Shown here: one piece after another, positions 26,558 to 33,872 of the stretch | Numbering within the stretch: the first letter of the stretch is position 1 | Layout of the letters: each line of letters starts with the position of its first letter | Position numbers and translations under genes: made by a program | The notes under the pieces: generated by a model | What the model saw: the letters and a program-made list of their open reading frames with translations, nothing else | The model's database searches: none | Told to the model about the DNA's origin: nothing | NCBI RefSeq assembly: GCF_902859695.1 | Contig: NZ_CADIJL010000034.1 | Span: 1 to 63,264 of the forward strand | Reading direction: 5' to 3' | Origin: Achromobacter ruhlandii | GTDB taxonomy: Bacteria; Pseudomonadota; Gammaproteobacteria; Burkholderiales; Burkholderiaceae_B | Length of the DNA: 63,264 nt

Positions 26558-27415
26558 ATGGACGTTGGCATGCTCGATTACCAGGCTTTCAGTTCCTACG
26601 GATTCGGTCTTGTGCAGGACGAGCGCACGCGCGGCGTGCCGGCGTTCGCGCAGCCCCAGGCGCTGGTGCCGCCCGCGCTGCGGAAAATGCCCGGCCTGAT
26701 GCCGCGGCTGGTGGACTTGTCCGCCCTGGACGCGGCCGATCGGGTACAGGCGCTGGCCAGCCTGAATCAGGCGGCGCAGGACGGCGAGGACCCGTGGCTG
26801 GCGCTGTTGCTGCGGTCGGACCGGCCCGTGGACGCGGTGGCGGCGCATTGCCGTTCGCGCATGATCGTCGATATCGAAGGGCAGGGACCGTGCTTTTTCC
26901 GCTTTTTCGATCCGCGCGTGCTGGTGCAATTGTCGTGGATACTGGATCCCGACCAACTGGCCTGGTTGTGCGGGCCGGTGCGGGGCTTGCTGTTCCACCT
27001 GGATGGCCAATGGCATGCGCTGGAGCGGCCGGACGTGGCCGCGGCGCCGCGCCCGCGGCTGTCGGCCGAGCAATCGTTCGCGCTGACCCAGCTGCAGGCA
27101 TTGAATGAAGTGCTTGCCGGCCTGGACAGCCTGGCGCCTGGCGGCCGCGTCGCGCTCGGCAAGACCGTGATGGACCATTTCCGCACGGCCCGCGACCTGG
27201 GCCTGGAGACGGCGCAGGAACGCAAGGCGTTCGCCCGCCACGGCCTGGAGGTGCACCCCGCCTTCCATCGCCACGAACGGGTGCGCGCTTGCCTGGCCGC
27301 GAGGCGGCCGGATGATGATTACCCCTACCTTGCCGCGACGCAGGACCTGACGGATGACGATTGGGCCGACGTGCGCAGGGACTTGGAACGAACTGGAGAG
27401 CCCGATGGCCGATGA
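26558..27415 (+). CDS. DUF4123 T6SS effector adaptor
   Basis: 285 residues from ATG 26558; the open frame extends upstream into vgrG but that part is a shadow. The DUF4123 core is visible at about 100-150 (GPCFFRFFDPRVLVQLSWIL, then WLCGPVRGLLFHL), a typical arrangement for these VgrG-effector adaptors. The C-terminal 120 residues are helical. It starts 2 bases after the vgrG stop and overlaps the effector gene by 11 bases, so it most likely loads the VasX-like effector onto this VgrG. The partnership is inferred from gene order. Confidence 0.85.
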   Translation: MDVGMLDYQAFSSYGFGLVQDERTRGVPAFAQPQALVPPALRKMPGLMPRLVDLSALDAADRVQALASLNQAAQDGEDPWLALLLRSDRPVDAVAAHCRSRMIVDIEGQGPCFFRFFDPRVLVQLSWILDPDQLAWLCGPVRGLLFHLDGQWHALERPDVAAAPRPRLSAEQSFALTQLQALNEVLAGLDSLAPGGRVALGKTVMDHFRTARDLGLETAQERKAFARHGLEVHPAFHRHERVRACLAARRPDDDYPYLAATQDLTDDDWADVRRDLERTGEPDGR

Positions 27416-30041
27416 TGTGAAGAGCTGCGGAAAGAAGCGCTCGTCGATCGATTGCGAAGAAGACTGCCCGTTTCACCGGATCGGCCTGCCCATCATGCCG
27501 CTGCGCTATGCGGTGCTGAGAAGCGACGACACGTCGCCGGCGCTGGCGGGCGACATGCTCCTGCCCGAAATGGCCGAACGGCCGCTGGGCGACGGCGCGC
27601 GCTATGGCGTGCGCCTGTTGCGTCCCGGCTATCTGTATGTCTATGACGAAGCGCGCTCCGAGTTGAAGGGCTACTACGTCAACGAGAACAGCACGCTGTA
27701 CAACTTCGACCTGGACAAACCGGTCGAGGCCTGCGACCGGACGTTCACCTGCACCATGGACCACCAGGCCAAAGCCTCGCTGTTGACGATTCCCGATGCG
27801 AGGAAAGCGACGTACGTCTGGCTCGCGTTCTCGGATGTGCAATGGACCAAGGACATCTGCAAGGCCCATAAGGGCAGAAAGGGCGCCGAGATGCGCCAGC
27901 GGCATATGTTCAAGTTCGACGTGCAGGCCTGGCTCAACAGTGGCAGGCACGCCAGCGCCAAGAGCATCAAGACGCTGAACGACACGGCCGCCGACTACGT
28001 GATGTATCGCCGCACGGGCGTCGAAGAGTTCGAGAAGAAGAGGTTCCTGGGCTGGAGCACAGTCGGCTACTACGACTCGAGCCGCTGGATGGGCGGCATG
28101 ATCCAGGACGCGGCGGAGGCGTTCCAGCCCGGCAAGGGCCTGTTGCTGGCCCTGCCGGATAGCACCGGCATCCTGCAGGACCTCGCGCGGCTGATGCGCA
28201 TGCGCTTTGACGACTTTGTCTCGAATCCGCAGGACGTGCGGCCGTTGACCGTGTCCAAGTCGATCGAATCGCTCAGCGAAATCATCATGCAGTCGGCCGA
28301 GAGCGATTTCCTGCGCCAGCGCGGCGACGAGGCGAACAACCACGCCGTCTATGGCACGAGCACCCCGAACATGGGGGCCGGCCCCGGAGGCTCGGGCGCG
28401 GGCGGCCTGGCGGTGGCCCAGCTGCTGATGGATTGGATCAACCCGGACAATCGGAAAGAGCGCATGGCCCAGGCGGACAACTACCGCCACCCGACCGAGC
28501 AGGAGCGCCAGACGGTGCGCTGGGATGCCTGGAAGAAGTACTTCGACAACTACGATGAAAACGCGCGCCGCGCGTGGCAGAAGGATTTCGACGAGCGCCT
28601 GACCAAATTCGACGCGGCCACCATCGTGCCGATGGCCAAGGCGCACGTGGCCTGGCTCACCTGCGAGAAGACGGGCGAATCGTTCCAGTGCAATTACGAC
28701 GTCAAGAACGCCGACAGCGGCGAGGTCTACCAGACCGTGCTGGCGTTGTGCATCGACGGCACCCAGGACAAGCGGGTCTGCTTCAAGCAGTACGCCGACT
28801 GGCTGCAAGGCGACCCGACCGACACGCGCAACCTGTTGCTGCGCGCCATGTTCCATAACCAGGATTTCGTGGTCAGCAAGGTGGTCGAGGCGCATGAGGC
28901 GGCCCTGGACTGGAAGGCCATTCCCTGGGGCAATCTGCACGAGGCCTACAAGACCGGCCTCAAGGTGCTGAGCGAAGGGCAGATGGACAAGACCGCGCGC
29001 CTGCTCGAGCAGATCATGGGCCCGGTGGTGCATGTGCTCAGGCTGGGCGTGGACAGTTCGATTGCGCGCAAGCTGGCCATGTACCTGGGGCTGTTGGCGC
29101 GGCAGAATGTCGTGATCGTCGAGGTTGAAGGCGGCAAGAAGACCTTCCGCGCGGCGCTGATCCGCGAACTGTTGCGCCAGCATGGCGGCAAGGTGGACAT
29201 GCGCCAGATGGAGCGCGCGGTGGCGGACGAATTGCGGCGCCTGGAAGTGCGCGGCGAGCAACTGGAAGGAAGCGACAAGAAACGCTGGTTCATGATGGTG
29301 GACAGGGATGCCGCCGGCAGGGTGCCGACCGATCTGCGGGCGGGCGACCGGGCGCGCGCATTGGCGCAGGCCACCATGACGATCGAGGAATACGAGGCCA
29401 AGGAGCTGTCGCGCTGGCGCACGGCGATCAACACGGATGTGCGGGTCGGCGTGGTCGGCTGCCTGTTCCAGACGGTGGCGGTGTACAAGCTCTGGAGCGA
29501 CCTGGAATCGGCCATGCCGCACGAGCGAGGCGACGCCAGCTGGAAATTCGTGGTCGGCATCGCGGCGGCCGGCGGTTCGGTGGCCGACGTGCTGGGCACG
29601 GCGCTCAAGGGGCGTCAGGCCGCCGGCATGCGGCTGGGCATGGGCCTGGGCATTGAAACCACCAGCACGCTGCTGGTGCGCTGGGGCGGGCGGATCGGGG
29701 TGGTGACCGGCATCATCATGGCGGTGTTCGACTTCAAGTCCAGCAAGGACCAGTTCATGATCGAAAAGAACGGCCTGATGGGCGGCCTTTATCTGGCCTC
29801 GGGTATTCTCAGCCTGGTCGTCATCGGCGCGTTTGCGCTGTCGTATACGGTCGTGGGCCTGATCGCCGCGGTGTTCCTGATCATCGTGGCGGTGCTGATC
29901 GAGAAGTTCAAGGGCAACAAGATCGACGAATGGCTCAAGCGCTGCCTGTGGGGCAAGCTGCAGGGGGTGTCGGGGGCCGATTATTACTATGGCGTGCAAC
30001 AGGAAGTGAACAGCCTGCGCGTGGCCCTGGGAGGGTCTTGA
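27405..30041 (+). CDS. VasX/BTH_I2691-like membrane-acting T6SS effector
   Basis: 878 residues. The N-terminus matches the conserved opening of this effector group: Cys-containing start, CPFHRIGLPIMPLRYAVLR, GARYGVRLLRPGYLYVYDE and YYVNENSTLYNFDL. A long helical middle follows. The C-terminal quarter carries several membrane segments (about 712-732, 760-778 and a long hydrophobic stretch 789-835). VasX of Vibrio cholerae is a colicin-like effector that disrupts inner membranes, so pore formation is the expected activity. ATG 27405 was chosen because it matches the family N-terminus and lies near AACTGGAGAG. It ends overlapping the next ATG by 1 base (TGATG), typical of toxin-immunity coupling. 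Confidence 0.85.
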   Translation: MADDVKSCGKKRSSIDCEEDCPFHRIGLPIMPLRYAVLRSDDTSPALAGDMLLPEMAERPLGDGARYGVRLLRPGYLYVYDEARSELKGYYVNENSTLYNFDLDKPVEACDRTFTCTMDHQAKASLLTIPDARKATYVWLAFSDVQWTKDICKAHKGRKGAEMRQRHMFKFDVQAWLNSGRHASAKSIKTLNDTAADYVMYRRTGVEEFEKKRFLGWSTVGYYDSSRWMGGMIQDAAEAFQPGKGLLLALPDSTGILQDLARLMRMRFDDFVSNPQDVRPLTVSKSIESLSEIIMQSAESDFLRQRGDEANNHAVYGTSTPNMGAGPGGSGAGGLAVAQLLMDWINPDNRKERMAQADNYRHPTEQERQTVRWDAWKKYFDNYDENARRAWQKDFDERLTKFDAATIVPMAKAHVAWLTCEKTGESFQCNYDVKNADSGEVYQTVLALCIDGTQDKRVCFKQYADWLQGDPTDTRNLLLRAMFHNQDFVVSKVVEAHEAALDWKAIPWGNLHEAYKTGLKVLSEGQMDKTARLLEQIMGPVVHVLRLGVDSSIARKLAMYLGLLARQNVVIVEVEGGKKTFRAALIRELLRQHGGKVDMRQMERAVADELRRLEVRGEQLEGSDKKRWFMMVDRDAAGRVPTDLRAGDRARALAQATMTIEEYEAKELSRWRTAINTDVRVGVVGCLFQTVAVYKLWSDLESAMPHERGDASWKFVVGIAAAGGSVADVLGTALKGRQAAGMRLGMGLGIETTSTLLVRWGGRIGVVTGIIMAVFDFKSSKDQFMIEKNGLMGGLYLASGILSLVVIGAFALSYTVVGLIAAVFLIIVAVLIEKFKGNKIDEWLKRCLWGKLQGVSGADYYYGVQQEVNSLRVALGGS

Positions 30042-30970
30042 TGGATTTCACCGGGCTGATGCCCAGGTTCCCCAATGACCGTCCGCTGACGGCGTTTGAG
30101 CGCGAACACCGGCTACTGCAGAAAAAACGGCTGGATGTGCCGCTGCTGGCGCAGCTGTGCGTGGTGAGGATGAATGCCGGCAGCCTGCTGTCGGTGGACC
30201 GCTGGTATGCCTGGCGTGGCTTCGTAGCGCTGCTGGGGGCGATAGGCGTGGCGTTCGGCGTCGGCGGCATCCTGATGCTGGCCTGGATCCTGGTGGTGGG
30301 CGAACTGCCCAACGAGAACGGCCTGTGGGAAGCCATCTTCATCGGCATGGGTATGTGCGCGGCGCTGGGCGCCGCCGGCGCCTGGGTCGCTTGCAAGGAG
30401 ATGTTCCGCTGGACCTACTACCCCATCGCCCTGGATCGCAAGCGCCGCCTGGTGCACGTCTTCCGGCTGGACGGCACTGTGCTGACCGCGCCGTGGGACA
30501 AGATCTATTTCACCCTGGGACGAGGCAAGGGCACCTTCGGCTGGCTCAACTGGGATATCCGCGGGTTGATCCTCGATGGCGACGGGGTCACGGTCAAGGA
30601 GACCTTTGCGTTCTGCATCGCCACCAGCCGCGTCGAGAATGCCTACTCGCATTGGGAGTTCCTGCGGCGCTACATGGAAGAGGGGCCGCAGGCCGTTCTG
30701 GACGCGGTGCTGTTCTGCATGCCGGTCGACGGCAAGCGCGAGAGCTTTGCCTTCGGCAAGGAGCGCATCTTCGCCAACGACGCGCAGCAGCCGGGCCTGG
30801 CCTACCTGATCTTGGCGCCCTTCAACTACCTGCACGCGATCATGCGCTGGGCCGTCATGCGCACCAGCAACATCCCGGCGTTTCCGCCCGAGATCGAGGC
30901 GACACTGCGGCCCGAACCGGGCGATCCGTATGTCCGCGACGCGTCGATGAATCCCGAAGACTTGCGCTAA
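30041..30970 (+). CDS. membrane protein (DUF6708-like), probable immunity to the VasX-like effector
   Basis: 309 residues from ATG 30041, which shares one base with the effector stop (TGATG), a sign of coupled translation. Two membrane segments are clear: about 58-87 (FVALLGAIGVAFGVGGILML) and about 95-117 (IFIGMGMCAALGAAGAWVA). The cytoplasmic part contains WTYYPIALDRKRRLVHVFR, resembling DUF6708 proteins often found behind VasX-type effectors. An inner-membrane protein made with a membrane-disrupting toxin is most simply its immunity protein. Family assignment is from memory and moderate; the immunity role is inferred. Confidence 0.7.
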   Translation: MDFTGLMPRFPNDRPLTAFEREHRLLQKKRLDVPLLAQLCVVRMNAGSLLSVDRWYAWRGFVALLGAIGVAFGVGGILMLAWILVVGELPNENGLWEAIFIGMGMCAALGAAGAWVACKEMFRWTYYPIALDRKRRLVHVFRLDGTVLTAPWDKIYFTLGRGKGTFGWLNWDIRGLILDGDGVTVKETFAFCIATSRVENAYSHWEFLRRYMEEGPQAVLDAVLFCMPVDGKRESFAFGKERIFANDAQQPGLAYLILAPFNYLHAIMRWAVMRTSNIPAFPPEIEATLRPEPGDPYVRDASMNPEDLR

Positions 30971-31018
30971 TTAAATCCGGGTAATATTGACAGCGTAATT
31001 TGATCCGGGTAAAAATTG
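30969..31018. repeat. two direct repeats in the promoter of the carotenoid oxygenase gene
   Basis: AATTNNATCCGGGTAA occurs twice, at 30969-30984 and 30997-31012, with a 28-base period and related flanks (TATTG, AAATTG). The first copy overlaps the stop codon of the upstream gene. The AT-rich setting and position 37-80 bases before the ATG at 31049 suggest binding sites of a dimeric regulator. Confidence 0.5.
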
Positions 31019-31048
31019 CATCCTTCTCTCACCCGAAGGATGCAAGGC

Positions 31049-32380
31049 ATGACCCTATTCGACCTGAACACCGGCGCCACCGCGCCGCTTGCCGATGAAA
31101 CCGACCTGACCGACCTGCCCGTGGAAGGCGCGCTGCCGCCCGAACTGGACGGCGCGCTGGTGCGCAACGGTCCCAACCCCCTGCGCGGCCGCTTCGAGGG
31201 CAACGACGTGCTGTCCTGGTGGCCGCAACCGGCGATGCTGCACGCCATCGTTTTCCGCGACGGCCGCGCCACCGGCTACCGCAACCGCTGGGCCCGCACC
31301 CGCCTCTGGGCGCGCGAATACGCGCCGGCGCAGGCCGCCGACCTGCCCGACACCAATCCCAACGTCAACGTGCTGCGCCATGCCGGCGAGACCCTGGCGC
31401 TGGCCGAAGGCGGCGCGCCGCTGGCGATGACGGCGGGGCTGGACTTCCTGGGCGCCAGCCGTCGCCATCCTGGCCTGGCCGGCGGCATGACCGCGCATCC
31501 CAAGATCGATCCCGTCACAGGCGAGCTGATGAGCTTTCGCGCCCATTGGGAGCGCCCCTGGCTGCGCTATGGCGTGACGGGCGTCGACGGCCAGCCGCTG
31601 CTGGACCAGCTGATCGAGGTGCCGGGGCCGTCGATGATGCACGACATGGCCATCACCGCCCGCCACAGCATCCTGCTCGACCTGAACGTGGCCTACGACT
31701 TCTCGATGCTGTCGCGCGGCCACCGCATGCCGCTGCGCTGGCACGACGAGCGCCAATCGCGCCTGGGCGTGATCCCGCGCCACGGCGGGCCGGTGCGCTG
31801 GTTCGAGGTGGCGCCGTGTTTCATCCAGCACGTGGTCAACGCCCATGAGGTCGATGACGCCACGCTGGTGCTGGACGTGGTGCGCTATCCGCATTACCTG
31901 CGGCTGGCGCGCGACGGCGCCGCGTTCGAGGAAAACCCGCTGGGCGTGCTGTGGCGCTACGTGATCGACCTGGCCGGCGGCCGCGTCAGCGAACGCGCGC
32001 TCGATGACGCCGGCATCGAATTGCCGCGCATCAACGAAAGCCGCGCCGGCCACGCCTACCGCTACGCCTATGCGGTGCATCAGCCCAATAATCGCGAGAT
32101 GCGCGGGGTGCTGCGCTATGACCTGGAGACGGGCGCGCGGCAGAGGTATTCGGTGCCGCCGGGCGACCAGAACAGCGAACCGGTGTTCGTGCCGCGCCCC
32201 GGCGCGCGGGACGAGGATGACGGTTGGGTGCTGGTGTGTGTCTACCGGCAGGAGGGCGACCGCAGCGATGTGGTGGTGCTGGATGGGCGCGACATCGGCG
32301 CCGGACCGGTGGCCACGGTGCGCCTGCCGCGCCGGATTCCGGCGGGTTTTCATGGCGCGTGGTTGCCGCGGGAGGCGTGA
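31049..32380 (+). CDS. carotenoid oxygenase family (RPE65/CCD) non-heme iron enzyme
   Basis: 443 residues. These seven-bladed propeller enzymes hold Fe(II) with four histidines and cleave conjugated double bases or styrene-type bonds (carotenoids, lignostilbenes). All four ligands are present: His150 (AHPKIDP), His198 (MMHDMA), His261 (CFIQHVVNAHE) and His435 (FHGAW). The N-terminal LPPELDGALVRNGPNP is the family signature. Start ATG 31049 has GAAGGA 8 bases upstream; in-frame starts at 31016 and 31040 are less favoured. Substrate cannot be told from the sequence. It is not part of the T6SS operon: it has its own AT-rich promoter region with paired repeats. Confidence 0.9.
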   Translation: MTLFDLNTGATAPLADETDLTDLPVEGALPPELDGALVRNGPNPLRGRFEGNDVLSWWPQPAMLHAIVFRDGRATGYRNRWARTRLWAREYAPAQAADLPDTNPNVNVLRHAGETLALAEGGAPLAMTAGLDFLGASRRHPGLAGGMTAHPKIDPVTGELMSFRAHWERPWLRYGVTGVDGQPLLDQLIEVPGPSMMHDMAITARHSILLDLNVAYDFSMLSRGHRMPLRWHDERQSRLGVIPRHGGPVRWFEVAPCFIQHVVNAHEVDDATLVLDVVRYPHYLRLARDGAAFEENPLGVLWRYVIDLAGGRVSERALDDAGIELPRINESRAGHAYRYAYAVHQPNNREMRGVLRYDLETGARQRYSVPPGDQNSEPVFVPRPGARDEDDGWVLVCVYRQEGDRSDVVVLDGRDIGAGPVATVRLPRRIPAGFHGAWLPREA

Positions 32381-32497
32381 ATTCGGGGCGTCGGGGCGTC
32401 TCACGCGCCAGCAGGCGACGGGTGATGGCCGCCTGCGGGCAGGGTAGGGATGCGGCATGGGCAATGCCGCTCCGCCCGCCGCGCGGGCCGTCGTGCC

Positions 32498-33226
32498 CTA
32501 GCGGCTCTTGGCGCGCGCGCTTTTCTTGGCGGCGGCGCGCGGCGCTTCCTTGGACGGGGGCGCCGCGGCCGCGGTGATCTGTTCCATCCAGGCCAGCGTC
32601 TCGGTGTAGGTCACGAACTGCTGCAGATAGCCCGGCGACAGCTCGCGCATCAGCGACAGGGCGCGGTGCACCAGCTGGTTGGAATTGAGCGGGCCGGCGT
32701 TCTTGTGCACCTGCTCCTGCGACTGGCGCACCTGACGGTCGGCGCTCAGGCCGGACCAGATCTCGCGCAGGCCATCCAGCACCGGCAGATCCGGGTAGGC
32801 ATCGCGGCGCGCCTGCGCGGCGATGGCGTCGGGGTCTTCGCCGGGCGCGCCGGGGTAGGCGAGATACGCCGCCAGTTCCGCCAGCGGCCCGCGCGCGGGC
32901 TTGGGAGCCGCCGTGGCCGGTGCGGGGCTGGCATCGGGCGTGGCGGCATCGTCCAGCGCTTCGGCGGCGTTGGCCGCGCGGGCCGCGGCGACGCGCGCCG
33001 CATACGCCCGCAGCAACTGCGCCAGCCGCTCGTCCAGCCGGGCGCGGGCCGCGCCGGCGTGGGCGGCCGCGCGCCGGGCCAGCGCCTCGATGAAATGGAA
33101 AGCGATCGGATCGAGCCGGTCGTCGCCGCGCTCGCGCCAGGCCTGCAAGGTGGCGAGCGTGGCGTCGGCGGGCGCGGCATCCGCGCCGGCCGTCAGCGCC
33201 GGGCCCAGGCCGCCGTCACTGGCCAC
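32498..33226 (-). CDS. DUF2894 family protein, fourth gene of a MotA/MotB-like cassette
   Basis: 242 residues if it starts at GTG 33226, which overlaps the OmpA-like gene stop by 11 bases; the open frame continues upstream but that would overlap more deeply. The body is Ala/Arg-rich and helical. Recognisable DUF2894 segments are DPIAFHFIEALARRA at about 45, LREIWSGLSADRQVRQS and PLNSNQLVHRALSLMRELSPGYLQQFV near the C-terminus. The tail is basic (KKSARAKSR). No catalytic motif is apparent and its function is unknown. It always seems to travel with DUF3348, DUF802 and an OmpA-type protein in this family of organisms (recollection, not checked). Confidence 0.75.
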   Translation of the reverse strand: MASDGGLGPALTAGADAAPADATLATLQAWRERGDDRLDPIAFHFIEALARRAAAHAGAARARLDERLAQLLRAYAARVAAARAANAAEALDDAATPDASPAPATAAPKPARGPLAELAAYLAYPGAPGEDPDAIAAQARRDAYPDLPVLDGLREIWSGLSADRQVRQSQEQVHKNAGPLNSNQLVHRALSLMRELSPGYLQQFVTYTETLAWMEQITAAAAPPSKEAPRAAAKKSARAKSR

Positions 33227-33872
33227 GCGCTGGCTCCGCACTGTTGGACGGCTTGGGAATGGGGGTGATCTCGACCCGGCGGTTCTTCGCGCGGCCGTCT
33301 TCATCGGCGTTCGAGGCCACGGGCTGCTCGGCGCCGAAGGCGGCGGCGAACACCAGCGACGACGGCACGCCTTCGTCGATCAGGGCGCGGGTCACCGTCA
33401 GGGCGCGCTGCGCCGACAGGTCCCAGTTGTCGGCAAAGCGCCGGTTGCCCTCGCGCACCTGCTGGTCATCGGTGAAGCCGCTGACCATCAGGATCTCGTC
33501 ATTGGCCTTCAGGTAGGCCGACAGCGGCTCGATCAGGCTTTTCAGCACCTCGCGGCCTTCCGGCTGCAACTGGTCGGAATTGAGCGCGAACAGCACGCTG
33601 CCGCTGATGCCGATGCGGCCGTTGATGAGCGTCACGCGGCCGGCCGCCAGCGGCGCGGCCAGGGCCTGCTCCAGCGTCTGGCGGCGCTGGGTCTCTTCCT
33701 GGCGCTGCTTGACTTCGCGTTCCAGCTGGGTCGACAGCTCCAGCTGCACGGCCACCACGCTCACCAGGATCAGCACGAAGGCGCCCAGCAGCACCGACAT
33801 CAGGTCGCCGAAGACGGCCCAGGTCGGCACCGCGGGTTCCACGCCGCCGTCGATGTCCTCGCCCGCGCTCAT
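33216..33872 (-). CDS. MotB/ZorB-like OmpA-domain stator protein
   Basis: 218 residues. One N-terminal membrane helix (about 18-43) contains Asp23 in the sequence WAVFGDLMSVLLGAFVLIL; a membrane Asp at this place is the proton-carrying residue of MotB and of Zorya ZorB. A coiled linker (QLEREVKQRQEETQRRQ) follows, then an OmpA/peptidoglycan-binding domain at about 85-205 (GSVLFALNSDQLQPEG, VSGFTDDQQV, NWDLSAQRALTV, KNRRVEI). It overlaps the giant MotA-like gene by 4 bases (ATGA), implying a matched pair. Predicted role: peptidoglycan-anchored half of an ion-driven motor with the protein at 33869-37168. Confidence 0.88.
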   Translation of the reverse strand: MSAGEDIDGGVEPAVPTWAVFGDLMSVLLGAFVLILVSVVAVQLELSTQLEREVKQRQEETQRRQTLEQALAAPLAAGRVTLINGRIGISGSVLFALNSDQLQPEGREVLKSLIEPLSAYLKANDEILMVSGFTDDQQVREGNRRFADNWDLSAQRALTVTRALIDEGVPSSLVFAAAFGAEQPVASNADEDGRAKNRRVEITPIPKPSNSAEPARGQ

